Of a DNA stretch of 64,000 bases, positions 28,661 through 37,836 are shown piece after piece. Both the position numbers and the translations under genes were made by a program. The stretch is from Candidatus Scalindua sp. (GTDB lineage: Bacteria; Planctomycetota; Brocadiia; Brocadiales; Scalinduaceae). Position 1 is the stretch's first letter; each line of letters starts with the position of its first letter. The stretch covers positions 239,460 through 303,459 of the forward strand of contig JALDRB010000006.1 in NCBI GenBank assembly GCA_031316155.1, written 5' to 3'. The notes under the pieces were generated by a model, which saw nothing but the letters and a program-made list of their open reading frames with translations, was not told the origin of the DNA and searched no databases.

Positions 28661-29760
28661 TGATTGCTGATCGAATGCAGGGGTTTCAAGCTTCCGGGAT
28701 CAGAAAAGTTTTTGATCTGGCACAAAAGATAAAAAATCCTATTAACCTGAGTATCGGACAACCTGATTTTGATGTACCCGATGAGATAAAACGGGAGGCT
28801 GTCAGGGCAATAGAAAGTGGTTTTAACAGGTATACAATCACTCAAGGTATCCCCGAACTCAGCGAAAAGGTTCTGCAAGAAGCAAAAACCGAACATGGTA
28901 TTATTTGTAACAGCATCATGATGACTTCGGGGGTTGCAGGAGCTTTAACCTTAGCTTTTTTGGTCCTCATTAATCCTGGAGATGAGATCCTTGTACCTGA
29001 TCCTTATTTTGTATCATTTAAGCATCTCATCAAGCTTTGTGGTGGTGATATAAAATTCATTGATACCTATCCGGATTTCGAACTTACTCCTGATCGAGTT
29101 TTGTCTTCCATTAGCCCACGTTCGAAGATTCTTCTTATTAACAGCCCTTCAAACCCAACCGGGGTAGTTTGCAAACCACAACATATCATTGAAATTTGCG
29201 AGATTGCAAACAAGCATAATTTATTAATCATATCTGATGAGATATATAGGAAATTCGTTTATGACACCTCTTATCAAAGTGCCGGCAAGTTCTATGAAAA
29301 TACGCTTACTTGTAATGGATTCTCTAAATCTTATGCTATGACAGGTTGGCGCCTGGGGAGCGTAATTGGTCCGAAAAAGATTATCAATGAGATGATAAAA
29401 CTCCAGCAATATACTTATATCTGCGCTCCTTCATTTGCCCAGATGGCAGGTGTTAAAGCATTAGATATTGATATGAGTATGTATATAGAAGCTTATAAAA
29501 AGAAACGAGACTTTGTTTACAACGGTCTTAAAGATCGCTACAAGCTTATCAAACCAGAAGGTGCATTTTATCTCTTTCCACAAGTACCGATGGGTACAGA
29601 TGAAGAGTTTGCTACCCGTGCTATAGAGGAAGATTTGTTAATCATACCGGGGAGTGTGTTTTCAGAAAAGAACTCTCATTTCAGACTCTCTTATGCTGCA
29701 AGTTTCGAAACCTTGGAACGTGGTATTAATGTATTAAACTCTATGTCTTTGTTACACTGA
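28660..29760 (+). CDS. Class I/II aminotransferase (aspartate aminotransferase family)
   Basis: A 366-residue PLP enzyme. Visible are the start GFQASGIRKVFDLA, the LSIGQPDFDVP substrate-loop motif, NSPSNPTG near 168, the Tyr/Asp pair in ISDEIYRKF, the PLP lysine in GFSKSYAMTGWRLG and the terminal FRLSYA with Arg. Substrate specificity cannot be fixed. The gene begins inside the stop of the small basic protein gene. Confidence 0.92.
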   Translation: MIADRMQGFQASGIRKVFDLAQKIKNPINLSIGQPDFDVPDEIKREAVRAIESGFNRYTITQGIPELSEKVLQEAKTEHGIICNSIMMTSGVAGALTLAFLVLINPGDEILVPDPYFVSFKHLIKLCGGDIKFIDTYPDFELTPDRVLSSISPRSKILLINSPSNPTGVVCKPQHIIEICEIANKHNLLIISDEIYRKFVYDTSYQSAGKFYENTLTCNGFSKSYAMTGWRLGSVIGPKKIINEMIKLQQYTYICAPSFAQMAGVKALDIDMSMYIEAYKKKRDFVYNGLKDRYKLIKPEGAFYLFPQVPMGTDEEFATRAIEEDLLIIPGSVFSEKNSHFRLSYAASFETLERGINVLNSMSLLH

Positions 29761-29808
29761 AAGAGAGAAAATTTATTTTTTATAATTTTTTCTATTTGGA
29801 GGGGTAAA

Positions 29809-30360
29809 ATGGCCTTACTGAAGTCAATTAATATTCCGCTAGGGGCAAAGGCAATCGAATTTTGCCTAAAAGGCATAGATGGGAGGATGCATTCCCTTAC
29901 TGACTACGACAACAAAGATATTCTTGTCATTATTTTTATGTGTAATCACTGTCCGTATGTTCGAGCCGTAGACAGCAGGCTTGTTCAACTCCAGAAAAGG
30001 TTTGCAAGTCAGAGTGTGCAGTTTATAGGAATCAATCCCAATGATGATATTACGTATCCCGATGATAATTTTGAGACCATGGTGAAGAGGGCAGAGGAAA
30101 AGGGATACAATTTCCCCTATTTAAAAGATGACGATCAGTCTGTAGCAAAAAAATATCAAGCACAATGCACCCCGGACATATATGTCTATGACAGGAAAAG
30201 GGAATTGTGCTATCATGGCCGCATAGACGATAATTGGGAACAACCGGACAGGGTTACGTCTCACGATCTGTCTGATGCTATTGAAGCATTAATCGAGGGT
30301 AAAAGTCTTCCAATAGATCAGCATCCATCAATGGGGTGTTCAATTAAGTGGAAGGAGTGA
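29809..30360 (+). CDS. Thioredoxin-fold (AhpC/TSA-like) protein
   Basis: A 183-residue cytoplasmic protein with the redox motif CNHCPY (Cys45 and Cys48) after a hydrophobic strand. GINPNDDITYPDD is followed by a cis-Pro region with TPDIYVYD, and GRIDDNW is also present. It belongs to the thioredoxin-family proteins with a CxxC plus a conserved HCPYV. A GGAGG site supports the start. The partner is unknown. No signal peptide. Confidence 0.88.
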   Translation: MALLKSINIPLGAKAIEFCLKGIDGRMHSLTDYDNKDILVIIFMCNHCPYVRAVDSRLVQLQKRFASQSVQFIGINPNDDITYPDDNFETMVKRAEEKGYNFPYLKDDDQSVAKKYQAQCTPDIYVYDRKRELCYHGRIDDNWEQPDRVTSHDLSDAIEALIEGKSLPIDQHPSMGCSIKWKE

Positions 30361-30490
30361 TTGAAGGAATACGTTGGGCATAATGGACGATGATCCTGTT
30401 TACCATGTTCTTTGTTATTTTAATCAAAATTATAGATGCTGAAGAAACGGAGTTGTGAAATAATTCAGCTTTTTTTTATGGAGGAAGGGT

Positions 30491-30673
30491 TTGGGAAATA
30501 AAGTACCAAAACCGGTTTCAATAGATAAGGAACTGTATATTTGTCCTCAATGTGGTTACGAAGATGGCTTCCATACATCATTTGTTCGGCAGACGGAAGA
30601 AACGTGTAAGATCATTCTCATATGTCCGAGTTGCCACTCCCGGTTTGATCCCAATTGGGGGGTTGAGGTTTAA
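30491..30673 (+). CDS. Small zinc-ribbon-like protein
   Basis: 60 residues with paired CxxC motifs, CPQC (18-21) and CPSC (45-48), which can bind one zinc. The TTG start is preceded by a GGAGG site at good spacing, which decides the start. No close family is recognised. It may bind nucleic acid or serve as a small metal-binding adaptor. Confidence 0.6.
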   Translation: MGNKVPKPVSIDKELYICPQCGYEDGFHTSFVRQTEETCKIILICPSCHSRFDPNWGVEV

Positions 30674-30788
30674 GACATGTGCTGGAGAAACAAACAGATA
30701 CTGTTCTTCTTTTTTTTAAGTTGTAGCATTCTCCTGAAAGATGAAAGAAAAATTCATACATTTTGAAATTTTCCATTTACCGAATATG

Positions 30789-31742
30789 TTAAAAGGCCTT
30801 TTCACCGAACAGATTCTTAAATCGCTCATTAAATGATTCCGGGGTGAAATGGTAATTCTGAGGGCCATGAACTTCTACCGAATAGGCGGCACAAACGGCA
30901 CCCATTCTTGCGCCATGAACAATGTCATTTTCTGACAACATAAACCCTTTGATTAAGCCCGCTCTGTATGCGTCACCAGCTCCGGTAGGGTCATTAACCG
31001 GGTCAGCCTTTTCAACAGGAATTTCAATAGTCTTTAATTTATTATGTTCCAGAAGAATTACTTCCGATCCCAATTCCCCCTTTGTCTTGATCAGTATCTC
31101 CGTCCTCTCAAGGAGGTCTTCAATAGACAGAGAGGTTTTATCCTGGGTTAACTGCAGTTCATAGTCATTACAGATAAATATTTTCGAACCCTCAATCATT
31201 TCTGTTAATCGTTCACTAGTCCATGCGGGCAGCGACTGACCGGGGTCAAAGATATAATCAATATTTTTCTGTTTGTAAATATTTGTAAAATTATACATGT
31301 CTTCTAAATTTCCAGGTGCGACCAGGGCAACAGTGTTTTCATGTGAAAGAGAATCAAAATCAAAGACCGAACTGTATTTCATTGCTCCCGGATTAAATGC
31401 TGTTATCTGATTATCTGACATATCAGTAGTTATATATGCACCTGCCGTCAGTTCTTCCTCTATGATCTTAATATGTTCGGTAGGAATTTTATGACCTATC
31501 AACCGGTTTTTATATGGTTCAAAGTCTCTTCCGGCAGTGGCTATTATGGTGGGTCTATCCCCAAAGAGAGAAAGTGCATAAGCGATATTGCCGGCTGTTC
31601 CACCGAAATTTTCCCTTAAGCCATCTATCATAAAACATACATTAAGTATGTGTACCTTTTCAGGAAGTATATGATCAGAAAACTTTCCCGGAAAATCCAT
31701 AATCCTGTCGTAAGCCAATGATCCCGAAATAAGAATATTCAT
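30789..31742 (-). CDS. PfkB-family carbohydrate/nucleoside kinase
   Basis: A 317-residue ribokinase-fold enzyme. The N-terminal signature is ENFGGTAGNIAYALS, and the catalytic motif DPTGAGDAYRAGL near residue 247 contains the general-base Asp. The sequence resembles the adenosine-kinase/ribokinase-like subgroup with a GSLAYDRIMDFPG start. The substrate is unknown. It is monocistronic, followed by a gap to cobalt transport genes on the same strand. Confidence 0.88.
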   Translation of the reverse strand: MNILISGSLAYDRIMDFPGKFSDHILPEKVHILNVCFMIDGLRENFGGTAGNIAYALSLFGDRPTIIATAGRDFEPYKNRLIGHKIPTEHIKIIEEELTAGAYITTDMSDNQITAFNPGAMKYSSVFDFDSLSHENTVALVAPGNLEDMYNFTNIYKQKNIDYIFDPGQSLPAWTSERLTEMIEGSKIFICNDYELQLTQDKTSLSIEDLLERTEILIKTKGELGSEVILLEHNKLKTIEIPVEKADPVNDPTGAGDAYRAGLIKGFMLSENDIVHGARMGAVCAAYSVEVHGPQNYHFTPESFNERFKNLFGEKAF

Positions 31743-32160
31743 TATTATCTCCCCTCTAGGTCTAGTTTAATGTATAGGAATTTCAATAATTGTTAAAGAA
31801 GGCTTAAATTAATACATAGGAAAATCAAAATCATTTTATATGTGCGTTAGCACATACCCAAAATGGCGTTAAGCAACGACAAGGATGTCGTTGTAGCAAT
31901 TTTGAAAGAGTTGCTCAGGATGCGCTAACTCGTGCAAAAAATCAGCAATTTGAAAATGGTTAATGTTATGTCCTTTTTTTATGCTTATGTTTTTTTTAAT
32001 ATAAAGCAAATTATTGAAAAATCCAACAAAAAATAGATGATTACTCGGTCAGTCCAACAGGCTGGTGCCGGTAGCGGAAGCTGTGGAAAGAAAGAGGTGC
32101 TGAAGAGAGCGAAGGGTGTTACTTTTTTATTTGCATTATTTTTTCCGTTGTGTCTCTATT
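31743..32160. other. Gap with an R2 repeat
   Basis: No gene. R2 copy 2 occupies 31841-31932. The rest is A/T-rich sequence with no clear signal. Confidence 0.6.
31841..31932 (+). repeat. R2 three-hairpin repeat, copy 2
   Basis: Starts TGTGCGTTAGCACAT, has a central imperfect palindrome with GCAACGACAAGG and ATGTCGTTG, and ends GATGCGCTAACTCG. The structure matches copy 1 with drift in the central stem. Confidence 0.85.
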
Positions 32161-33033
32161 TTAATGAGTACTGCATTCAGGACTGATGAATACTTCAGAT
32201 CCTGCATTTACCAGCTTTACCAATTCCTGTCTGGCGTGACCGATTGTCAGAGGAAGTGAATTTATGGGGAGCTTATCCTTGTCCCGCAGTATTTCCATGA
32301 GTTGTGCAATCTGAGGTAATTCCAGTTTTACTTCTGCAAGTGTCTTTGAATCGGTGAAGACCTGTTCCGGAGTACCAGCCTGAAAGACCTTACCTTTATC
32401 CATAATTAAGACCCTATCCATAAAAACCGGTACATGGTCTACGGAATTTGTAGCGAGGATTATGGTGATGCCCTGCTTTTTATTCAGGTCTCTCAGTATC
32501 TTCATTACGGTTTTTACACCAGACGGGTCAAGTCCGCTGGTTGGTTCATCCAGTAAGAGTACGTCCGGTTCCATGGCAAGTATACCGGCTATACATATTC
32601 GTTTACTTTGTCCATAACTGAGGGTGTGAATTGCCTTTTTGGCAAATTCTCTCATTTGGACCAGATCGAGGGCTTTTTCTACTCTTCTTGCGATCTCCTT
32701 TTGGCTCAAGTGGAGATTTGTAGGTCCGAAGGCTATGTCCTCCTCGACGGTAGGGACAATGAGCTGGTCATTAGGATCCTGGAAGACCATCCCGATTTTC
32801 TTGAATACCTCACTAGGCTTATATTTTGATAATTCTCTATTATCTAAGAATATAGAACCAGATTCTGGCTGTAATAAGCCGTTTAAGTGCTTGAGTAATG
32901 TTGTTTTACCGGAACCATTTGCTCCCAGTATGGCTATAAATTCACCTTGAAATACATCGATGTTCACGCCCTTCAGCGCACTGGTACCATCAGGATATTG
33001 GTGTTTCAGCTCTTTAACCTTCAGAATAGTCAT
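32161..33033 (-). CDS. cbiO: Cobalt ECF transporter ATPase CbiO
   Basis: A 290-residue ATPase of the cobalt energy-coupling-factor transporter. Walker A is GANGSGKTT, the signature LSYGQSKR is the CbiO-type variant of LSGGQ, and Walker B is VLLLDEPTSGLD. ATG 33033 is preferred over 33072 because the family begins just before the KVKELKHQYPDG stretch. It is the last gene of the riboswitch-controlled cbi block. Confidence 0.93.
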   Translation of the reverse strand: MTILKVKELKHQYPDGTSALKGVNIDVFQGEFIAILGANGSGKTTLLKHLNGLLQPESGSIFLDNRELSKYKPSEVFKKIGMVFQDPNDQLIVPTVEEDIAFGPTNLHLSQKEIARRVEKALDLVQMREFAKKAIHTLSYGQSKRICIAGILAMEPDVLLLDEPTSGLDPSGVKTVMKILRDLNKKQGITIILATNSVDHVPVFMDRVLIMDKGKVFQAGTPEQVFTDSKTLAEVKLELPQIAQLMEILRDKDKLPINSLPLTIGHARQELVKLVNAGSEVFISPECSTH

Positions 33034-33104
33034 AGTTGCGTCTTTTATTTTACGAAGCCTGACAATCCTCAATTCTGTCAGGGTCGGGCAAATGGGGCTA
33101 AGTT

Positions 33105-33884
33105 CTAAATAATTAATGTAAAAGTGAATAAAGAAATCAAAAAGAGTACACTTGAAAAGAGTATAACGTAATCATGCATTTCGAATGGGGGAAGAGGTAT
33201 TGAAAATATCCTGCCCCCGTCATAACCTCTTGATATCATAGCAGTATGTGCGTTTTCCGCCCTCGTTATTGATCGTATGATTAACATACCTCCCAGGGAT
33301 CCGAATGATCGTAATGTTCGAAACCAGCTAGAATACCCGAGTCTGCTTCTTTGAGAAGACATCATCGTTTCCGTTTCGTCCATTAACAGAAATATATATC
33401 GATACACGAACGATAAAGTTTCGACTAAGGTCTCAGGTATTTTCATCCAGCGGGCGGCTGCGCAAATCTTTGTTATCGATGTCGTAAAAGATAAAAGCAG
33501 TAAAAGCATTACACCTCCCAGTATCTTTGATAAAATCAATAAACCGTGTGATACCCCCTCTTCTCTCAAAGAAAATTCATAGCGAAAAAGTGAACCGGAA
33601 AATAGAACGGTATCTCCTCTGTGTAAACTCATAATAAAGAAGATAAAAATTCCAAACAGCAATGGAAGTGCCATTCTCAGGGTAATTTGTTTTAAGGGAA
33701 TTCTTATGGACGTTAATAGTATCAGAGTAGAAGTGAGAAGAATGAGAGGAGCAATACAGTTTTGAGCGCAGATATTAAGGGTCAGACCTGTACCGATATA
33801 AAATAATTTGATTCTGACCTCTACATTGGTAAGCCAGTTCTTTTCCTGTGCAAAATGGTCCAATAACAGATGGTTCAATAATCC
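33105..33884 (-). CDS. cbiQ: Cobalt ECF transporter transmembrane protein CbiQ
   Basis: The T-component of the cobalt transporter, with multiple membrane helices and the coupling motif region ARWMKIPETLVETLSF followed by SRGYDG near the end. ATG 33884 gives 259 residues. The frame runs 21 codons further, but those codons translate the flanking repeat of the GxxExxY unit and should not be protein. The gap to cbiO is 71 bases. Confidence 0.9.
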   Translation of the reverse strand, partial: GLLNHLLLDHFAQEKNWLTNVEVRIKLFYIGTGLTLNICAQNCIAPLILLTSTLILLTSIRIPLKQITLRMALPLLFGIFIFFIMSLHRGDTVLFSGSLFRYEFSLREEGVSHGLLILSKILGGVMLLLLLSFTTSITKICAAARWMKIPETLVETLSFVYRYIFLLMDETETMMSSQRSRLGYSSWFRTLRSFGSLGGMLIIRSITRAENAHTAMISRGYDGGRIFSIPLPPFEMHDYVILFSSVLFLISLFTFTLII

Positions 33885-33900
33885 CATAATTATATTTTTA

Positions 33901-34397
33901 AACAAGATAACAGGATAGACAAGACTGTTTAAAATCCTGTTTATCATTTATTCTAAATTCTTTATTTTACGTTTAATTTCAACTTTGCTTTCACTAAAGT
34001 TAAGAATAAGCCCTACCGGCTTCCCGGTGGCCACCAGATAGTTAACCAATTGCACTTCGTGAGCATTAATTATTTGTTTAACTAACTTTAACTCTAAAAT
34101 TACCGTGTCATTAACGATAATATCAGCTACAAATTCTCCTACAATCTCGGTATCATAATAAACAGTTATTGGTTTTTGCGATTCCACATAAAGACCGGCT
34201 TTATGCAGTTCTATAAGCAGACATTTCTCATAGACACTCTCAAGAAATCCAAATCCCATTTTATTGTAGACATTATAAGCGCACCCAATAATTTTTTCTG
34301 TTAACTCTCTATGCTCCATGCAGTCTACTCTGATTTGTAATATCCTTACAACTAACTCTATTTTTTTCGAATAAAGTTTATCCTGTTATCCTGTCAA
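33901..34397. mobile_element. Putative mobile unit carrying a GxxExxY gene, with inverted ends
   Basis: The gene at 33948-34319 is bounded by inverted copies of a TATCCTGTTATC core: TTTATCCTGTTATCCTGTCAA at the right (34377-34397) and the complement of TCTATCCTGTTATCTTGTT at the left (33901-33919). The right end overlaps the stop codon of the cbiN-like gene and the left end lies 17 bases from the cbiQ start. The unit therefore looks inserted between two operon genes. Target duplication was not found. Confidence 0.5.
33948..34319 (-). CDS. GxxExxY protein (PD-(D/E)XK nuclease-like)
   Basis: A 123-residue protein with the family-defining motif GFLESVY (24-30). The later ADIIVNDTVILELK places Asp66, Glu76 and Lys78 in a D-x9-ExK arrangement, which fits the PD-(D/E)XK nuclease superfamily to which these proteins have been assigned. 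It sits between a cbiN-like gene and cbiQ, where no such function is expected, and is flanked by inverted repeats. The catalytic residues appear intact. The biological role of the family is unclear. Confidence 0.85.
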   Translation of the reverse strand: MEHRELTEKIIGCAYNVYNKMGFGFLESVYEKCLLIELHKAGLYVESQKPITVYYDTEIVGEFVADIIVNDTVILELKLVKQIINAHEVQLVNYLVATGKPVGLILNFSESKVEIKRKIKNLE

Positions 34398-34759
34398 ATT
34401 CCTTCCTCTTGAGAATTATTTGTATTTTCTCCCTCAACAAATAATTTTCTGAAGTTGTAACCGATGACAATGCCTCCGAGGAGGCCCGCAACGGTAAATA
34501 CAAAAAGTAAGAGATCGCCCTGATCGGTATTGATATAGGGATCTCTTGGTGGATGACCATATTTTTCTGCATATTTGCCCACAATACTTACATCAATTCC
34601 CGTCCATTTTCCCTCTTCAGATTCCTCACTGGATTGGTTTCTGCTAATTACGACATTCTCAGAAACCAATGTTTCTCTCCGCATACCCGTTTGACAGATC
34701 AGACACCTCATGAAATACGGAGTAAGGCAAGCCTGTCTGAATGGAAGTGTTGCCAGCAC
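34394..34759 (-). CDS. CbiN-like small subunit of cobalt transport (N-terminus uncertain)
   Basis: The reliable part is the C-terminal two thirds: VGKYAEKYGHPPRDPYINTD, then QGDLLLFVFTVAGLLGGIVIGY forming a membrane helix, then NFRKLF. Such small proteins accompany cbiM/cbiQ in some bacteria. The first 40 residues look like translated repeat sequence. An alternative signal-peptide-like frame starts at 34916 (KFCIFFILVVYLFCF) but runs in a different frame and stops at 34659, so a frameshift or insertion at the 5' end is possible. A perfect 11-bp inverted repeat lies at 34633-34643/34660-34670. Confidence 0.45.
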   Translation of the reverse strand: MLATLPFRQACLTPYFMRCLICQTGMRRETLVSENVVISRNQSSEESEEGKWTGIDVSIVGKYAEKYGHPPRDPYINTDQGDLLLFVFTVAGLLGGIVIGYNFRKLFVEGENTNNSQEEGI

Positions 34760-34981
34760 GTTCCGGTATCCACCCGGGTTTTAAATTCGAGGGGGTATAA
34801 GGGGTCTGACCCGCTAAAACTAAATTGTCCGGGTGACCGGTTGAGTAGAGTGTCACTGGGATTGCGTGAAAACAAAAAAGATACACAACTAGTATAAAAA
34901 AAATACAAAATTTCATTACGTGATTATCACTAAATAACGTTGAAAAATCAAATGCTAAAAACTGTTACAGAATTAACCTTC

Positions 34982-35773
34982 TCAGCTCTGTGCAGGGGGA
35001 GACTTTTTTATGACTTTAAGGTTAACGAGAATACCGGGTTTAACCTTATAGATATAGGAAATAACAAAACCTACGACTATCCCTTCTGCAATACATAACG
35101 GACCCTGTGATGTAGCCATAAATACAACAAATATTTCCAGCATCGCCTTCAGGCTGTGTGCAAGCGATAGAGTAAAATTGTCCCCTTTTTCAAAGACTAA
35201 AAGTCCCAATCCTATCGAGGTTCCCAGATACGTAAAAATGTCTGATATTACTCCTGCGAGAAGGCCGCACCAGAAAATTTTTAAACCAAGTCTCTGACCG
35301 ATCCTGAATGCAAAATATCCAGAGAAAGAGCCGAGTATTCCCATTGAGAACACATTCACACCCAGAGTCGTAAGGCCGCCGTGTGCTAAAAAAAGCGCTT
35401 GTATAAACAACGCGATTCCCGCAATTACGACACTCACGAAAGGACCCAGCAACATTGCACTCATACCGGTACCGGCGGGATGTGCGGTTGCCATACCATT
35501 CAGGCCGACAACCGGAATAGGGAAGCAGGAGAAAACAAACACAGCGGCCCCTATGATACCGACTAAGGGTAAAAATCCCGGCACTTCTCTCTTTTTTTTC
35601 TTAAGACTCAGTATTCCAATGGCAACAAAAGGTGTAATAAAAATAAACCAGAATATGACCCATTTTGGCGGCAGAATTCCTTCTGTGATATGCATTGCAT
35701 GTGCGGCATGTGGCAAAAGCAAAAGAGCAGAGACAACAAGTAAACCTGTAATTATTTTCTGTATTTTATTCAT
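34982..35773 (-). CDS. cbiM: Cobalt ECF transporter substrate-capture protein CbiM
   Basis: The S-component of the cobalt transporter. From ATG 35773 a signal peptide ends at AHA, leaving mature MHITEGILPP, whose N-terminal Met-His chelates the metal. About six further membrane helices follow with GLNGMATAHPAGTGM and GLLAGVISDIFTYLG. The frame extends 20 codons upstream without support. Expression should be shut off by B12 via the riboswitch at 36069-36268. Confidence 0.95.
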   Translation of the reverse strand: MNKIQKIITGLLVVSALLLLPHAAHAMHITEGILPPKWVIFWFIFITPFVAIGILSLKKKKREVPGFLPLVGIIGAAVFVFSCFPIPVVGLNGMATAHPAGTGMSAMLLGPFVSVVIAGIALFIQALFLAHGGLTTLGVNVFSMGILGSFSGYFAFRIGQRLGLKIFWCGLLAGVISDIFTYLGTSIGLGLLVFEKGDNFTLSLAHSLKAMLEIFVVFMATSQGPLCIAEGIVVGFVISYIYKVKPGILVNLKVIKKSPPAQS

Positions 35774-35937
35774 ACATCCTGTTGAGTGATTTATAATGAA
35801 AAAACTGAATGGCCATTCGATACAAGCAGGCACATCTTGCCTAATTTAATGTGTACTCTTTTCATTTTATGTCTTTATAAGTTAAGGTGATACCTTTTTT
35901 TAATTGCTATCTGCGCATATCTGCGTCCTGTTAATTA

Positions 35938-35979
35938 AAAAAGCCCATCCCCTTTTTCGCAGTAAAAAGGTACGGGCTT
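35938..35979 (-). terminator. Riboswitch-associated intrinsic terminator before cbiM
   Basis: On the minus strand AAAGCCCGTACCTTTTT pairs with AAAAAGGGGATGGGCTTT, followed by a T run. It lies between the cobalamin aptamer and the cbiM start, the expected place for a transcriptional expression platform. Confidence 0.75.
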
Positions 35980-36068
35980 TCAGATAAGTTTGCCTGCCGA
36001 TATGCATGCAGTTTTTACCATAAACACCTTCACCTTCTTTACCATCGAAGATCATGTGAAGCGATTAC

Positions 36069-36268
36069 AGGCAGGTATTCTGACTATCGAATCATCCTAC
36101 TCATTGCGCCTTCCCATACGCCTGGAGCGTAAAGTGGCATGCATTCACACAATGAAAGCCATGTGACGCTGCAATTTTCGTCATCGACTACAGCGGCGGG
36201 TCCGTTCCCTTTCTCACAAGGGATTCCCTTTTAAATCCCATCTTTACCATTGAAAACGGGATTACCTG
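36069..36268 (-). promoter_or_regulatory. Cobalamin riboswitch controlling cbiM operon
   Basis: Read on the minus strand, the aptamer has GGGAATCCC early, GGACCCGCCGCTGTAGTCG in the core, then GCCACTTT and GGGAAGGCG, and ends in the B12 box ATAGTCAGAATACCTGCCT. These are the conserved blocks of the cobalamin riboswitch. About 295 bases separate it from cbiM, with a terminator between. Boundaries are approximate. Confidence 0.93.
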
Positions 36269-36448
36269 TAAACGTATACTTTAGCTGATAAAGAACAGAA
36301 ATAAGAATGGTCAATTCTACTTGTAACAGGTAAACCTGTCAACTGATTTAAGAAATTTTAGACCCTCTCTTCAGCTTTACCAGATTCGAGTACCATTTGT
36401 TTATATCAATGACAAGTTTTCTGATAGTTTGTTTGAGACTTTGTTTTC

Positions 36449-37666
36449 ATGTTAAAGGATATGACAGATCGAAAACAGGAGGTTGCTGAGCAGAGGGAAA
36501 AGCGAGGATATTTAGAAGATCTGGTAATCCTAATAAAAAAACTGGTATACATGATGGAAGATTGTACAATACGGGTTATGAAGTTATGAAGGTATACTTT
36601 AGAAACAGTTGAATACCAGCTGTTTACTGATTCCAATACTGGTGGTGAAATCTTAGATCACTTTGGTCCTTACAAAGTATTTTATAATGCAGTTTCAATA
36701 CATGATTCTCAAATACCCATGCCAGCCTTTACTCTGAGACTTGATGATCATTTAGAGTATAACCCGAGTTCTGGAATTCCAGAGAAGACAGATGCTAAAT
36801 TATATCATGGAGGCGGTATATCTGATGAGGTTACTGCACTTGTATCATTATCCTTTGGGATTCGTCTTAAAGCTGGTGGAGTTACTCGTCGTTTCGATAA
36901 CAACGGAGACCCTAAAGGACATCCAACATGCTTTGAGATATACAAAAATCCATTTTTACCAAAAACCTTTAGATACGAACGCATTTTACCACAACCATTA
37001 TTTAAAGCTCCTATATCAGATACTCGATAGCTCTCCAGACTTCTCCTCCTTTCACCAGATGATGCTGGAGCCTTGATTCGTTCCGCTAGACTCTATCAAG
37101 ATGCTGTCTGGATTGCCGAATCAGAACCTGAACTTTCGTGGATCATGCTTGTCTCTGCAGTAGAAAATGCTGCAATGAGTTGGTTCAAATCAAAGGTAAC
37201 TCCTGTAGAAAAACTCAAAAACTCTAAACCGGATTTAGTAAAATATCTGAACGAAGTAGGAGGTGAAGCTTTAGTCCAGAAAGTAGCTGAAGAATTTGTA
37301 GATTGTTTGGGGGCTACCAAGAAATTCACAGACTTTATTCTTGAGTTCATGCCAGAACCTCCAGAGGAAAGACCACCAATAAATGCTCAGCATTCATGGG
37401 AGCATACAGATATAGAAAAGTCGATGCGGATAATTTACGGTCATAGGTCTAAGGCACTCCATGGAGGTATCAAGTTTCCTCTGCCTTTGTGCAACCCCCC
37501 TAAATGTTATGGTAATAGTTTTTCGAAAAAACCATCTGGCTATGTTACTGAAGCATATGGTGCCGTTTGGATTGCAAAAGACACTCCAATGTTACTGCAT
37601 ACTTTTGAGTATATCGTTAGGTATTCTTTACTTAAATGGTGGCGATCAATGTTTTCACATGAATGA
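36449..37666 (+). pseudogene. Interrupted hypothetical gene with two in-frame stops
   Basis: One reading frame of 406 codons is broken only by TGA at 36587-36589 and TAG at 37028-37030. Translation continues sensibly across the TAG: FKAPISDTR, stop, then LSRLLLLSPDDAGALIRSARL. The C-terminal part (after 37073) has a helical domain with WIMLVSAVENAA and ends in HRSKALHGG and KWWRSMF, resembling uncharacterised Apea/HEPN-like hypothetical proteins. The 5' start is unclear; the first 46 codons may be unrelated. Likely a degraded gene. It reads divergently from the cbiM riboswitch. Confidence 0.5.
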
Positions 37667-37836
37667 TGCCGGTGTCAAATCCTGATTAATGATCAGTGAA
37701 ACATACGGCAACAATTTTAACCACAAAAGACTCTTCCCTCCAGTCTGACTTTCAGTCTGAGGAACGGAGTGGCCCTAATTGCACGAAAAACTGTTTTCGT
37801 CTCTTTTTGTGTCATTTATATTTTTCTTTGTAGTTC

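Noticed and set aside
34659..34916. Signal-peptide-like ORF upstream of the cbiN-like gene
   Set aside because: The hydrophobic start is attractive, but the rest reads like translated repeat sequence and stops in a different frame; kept only as a comment.
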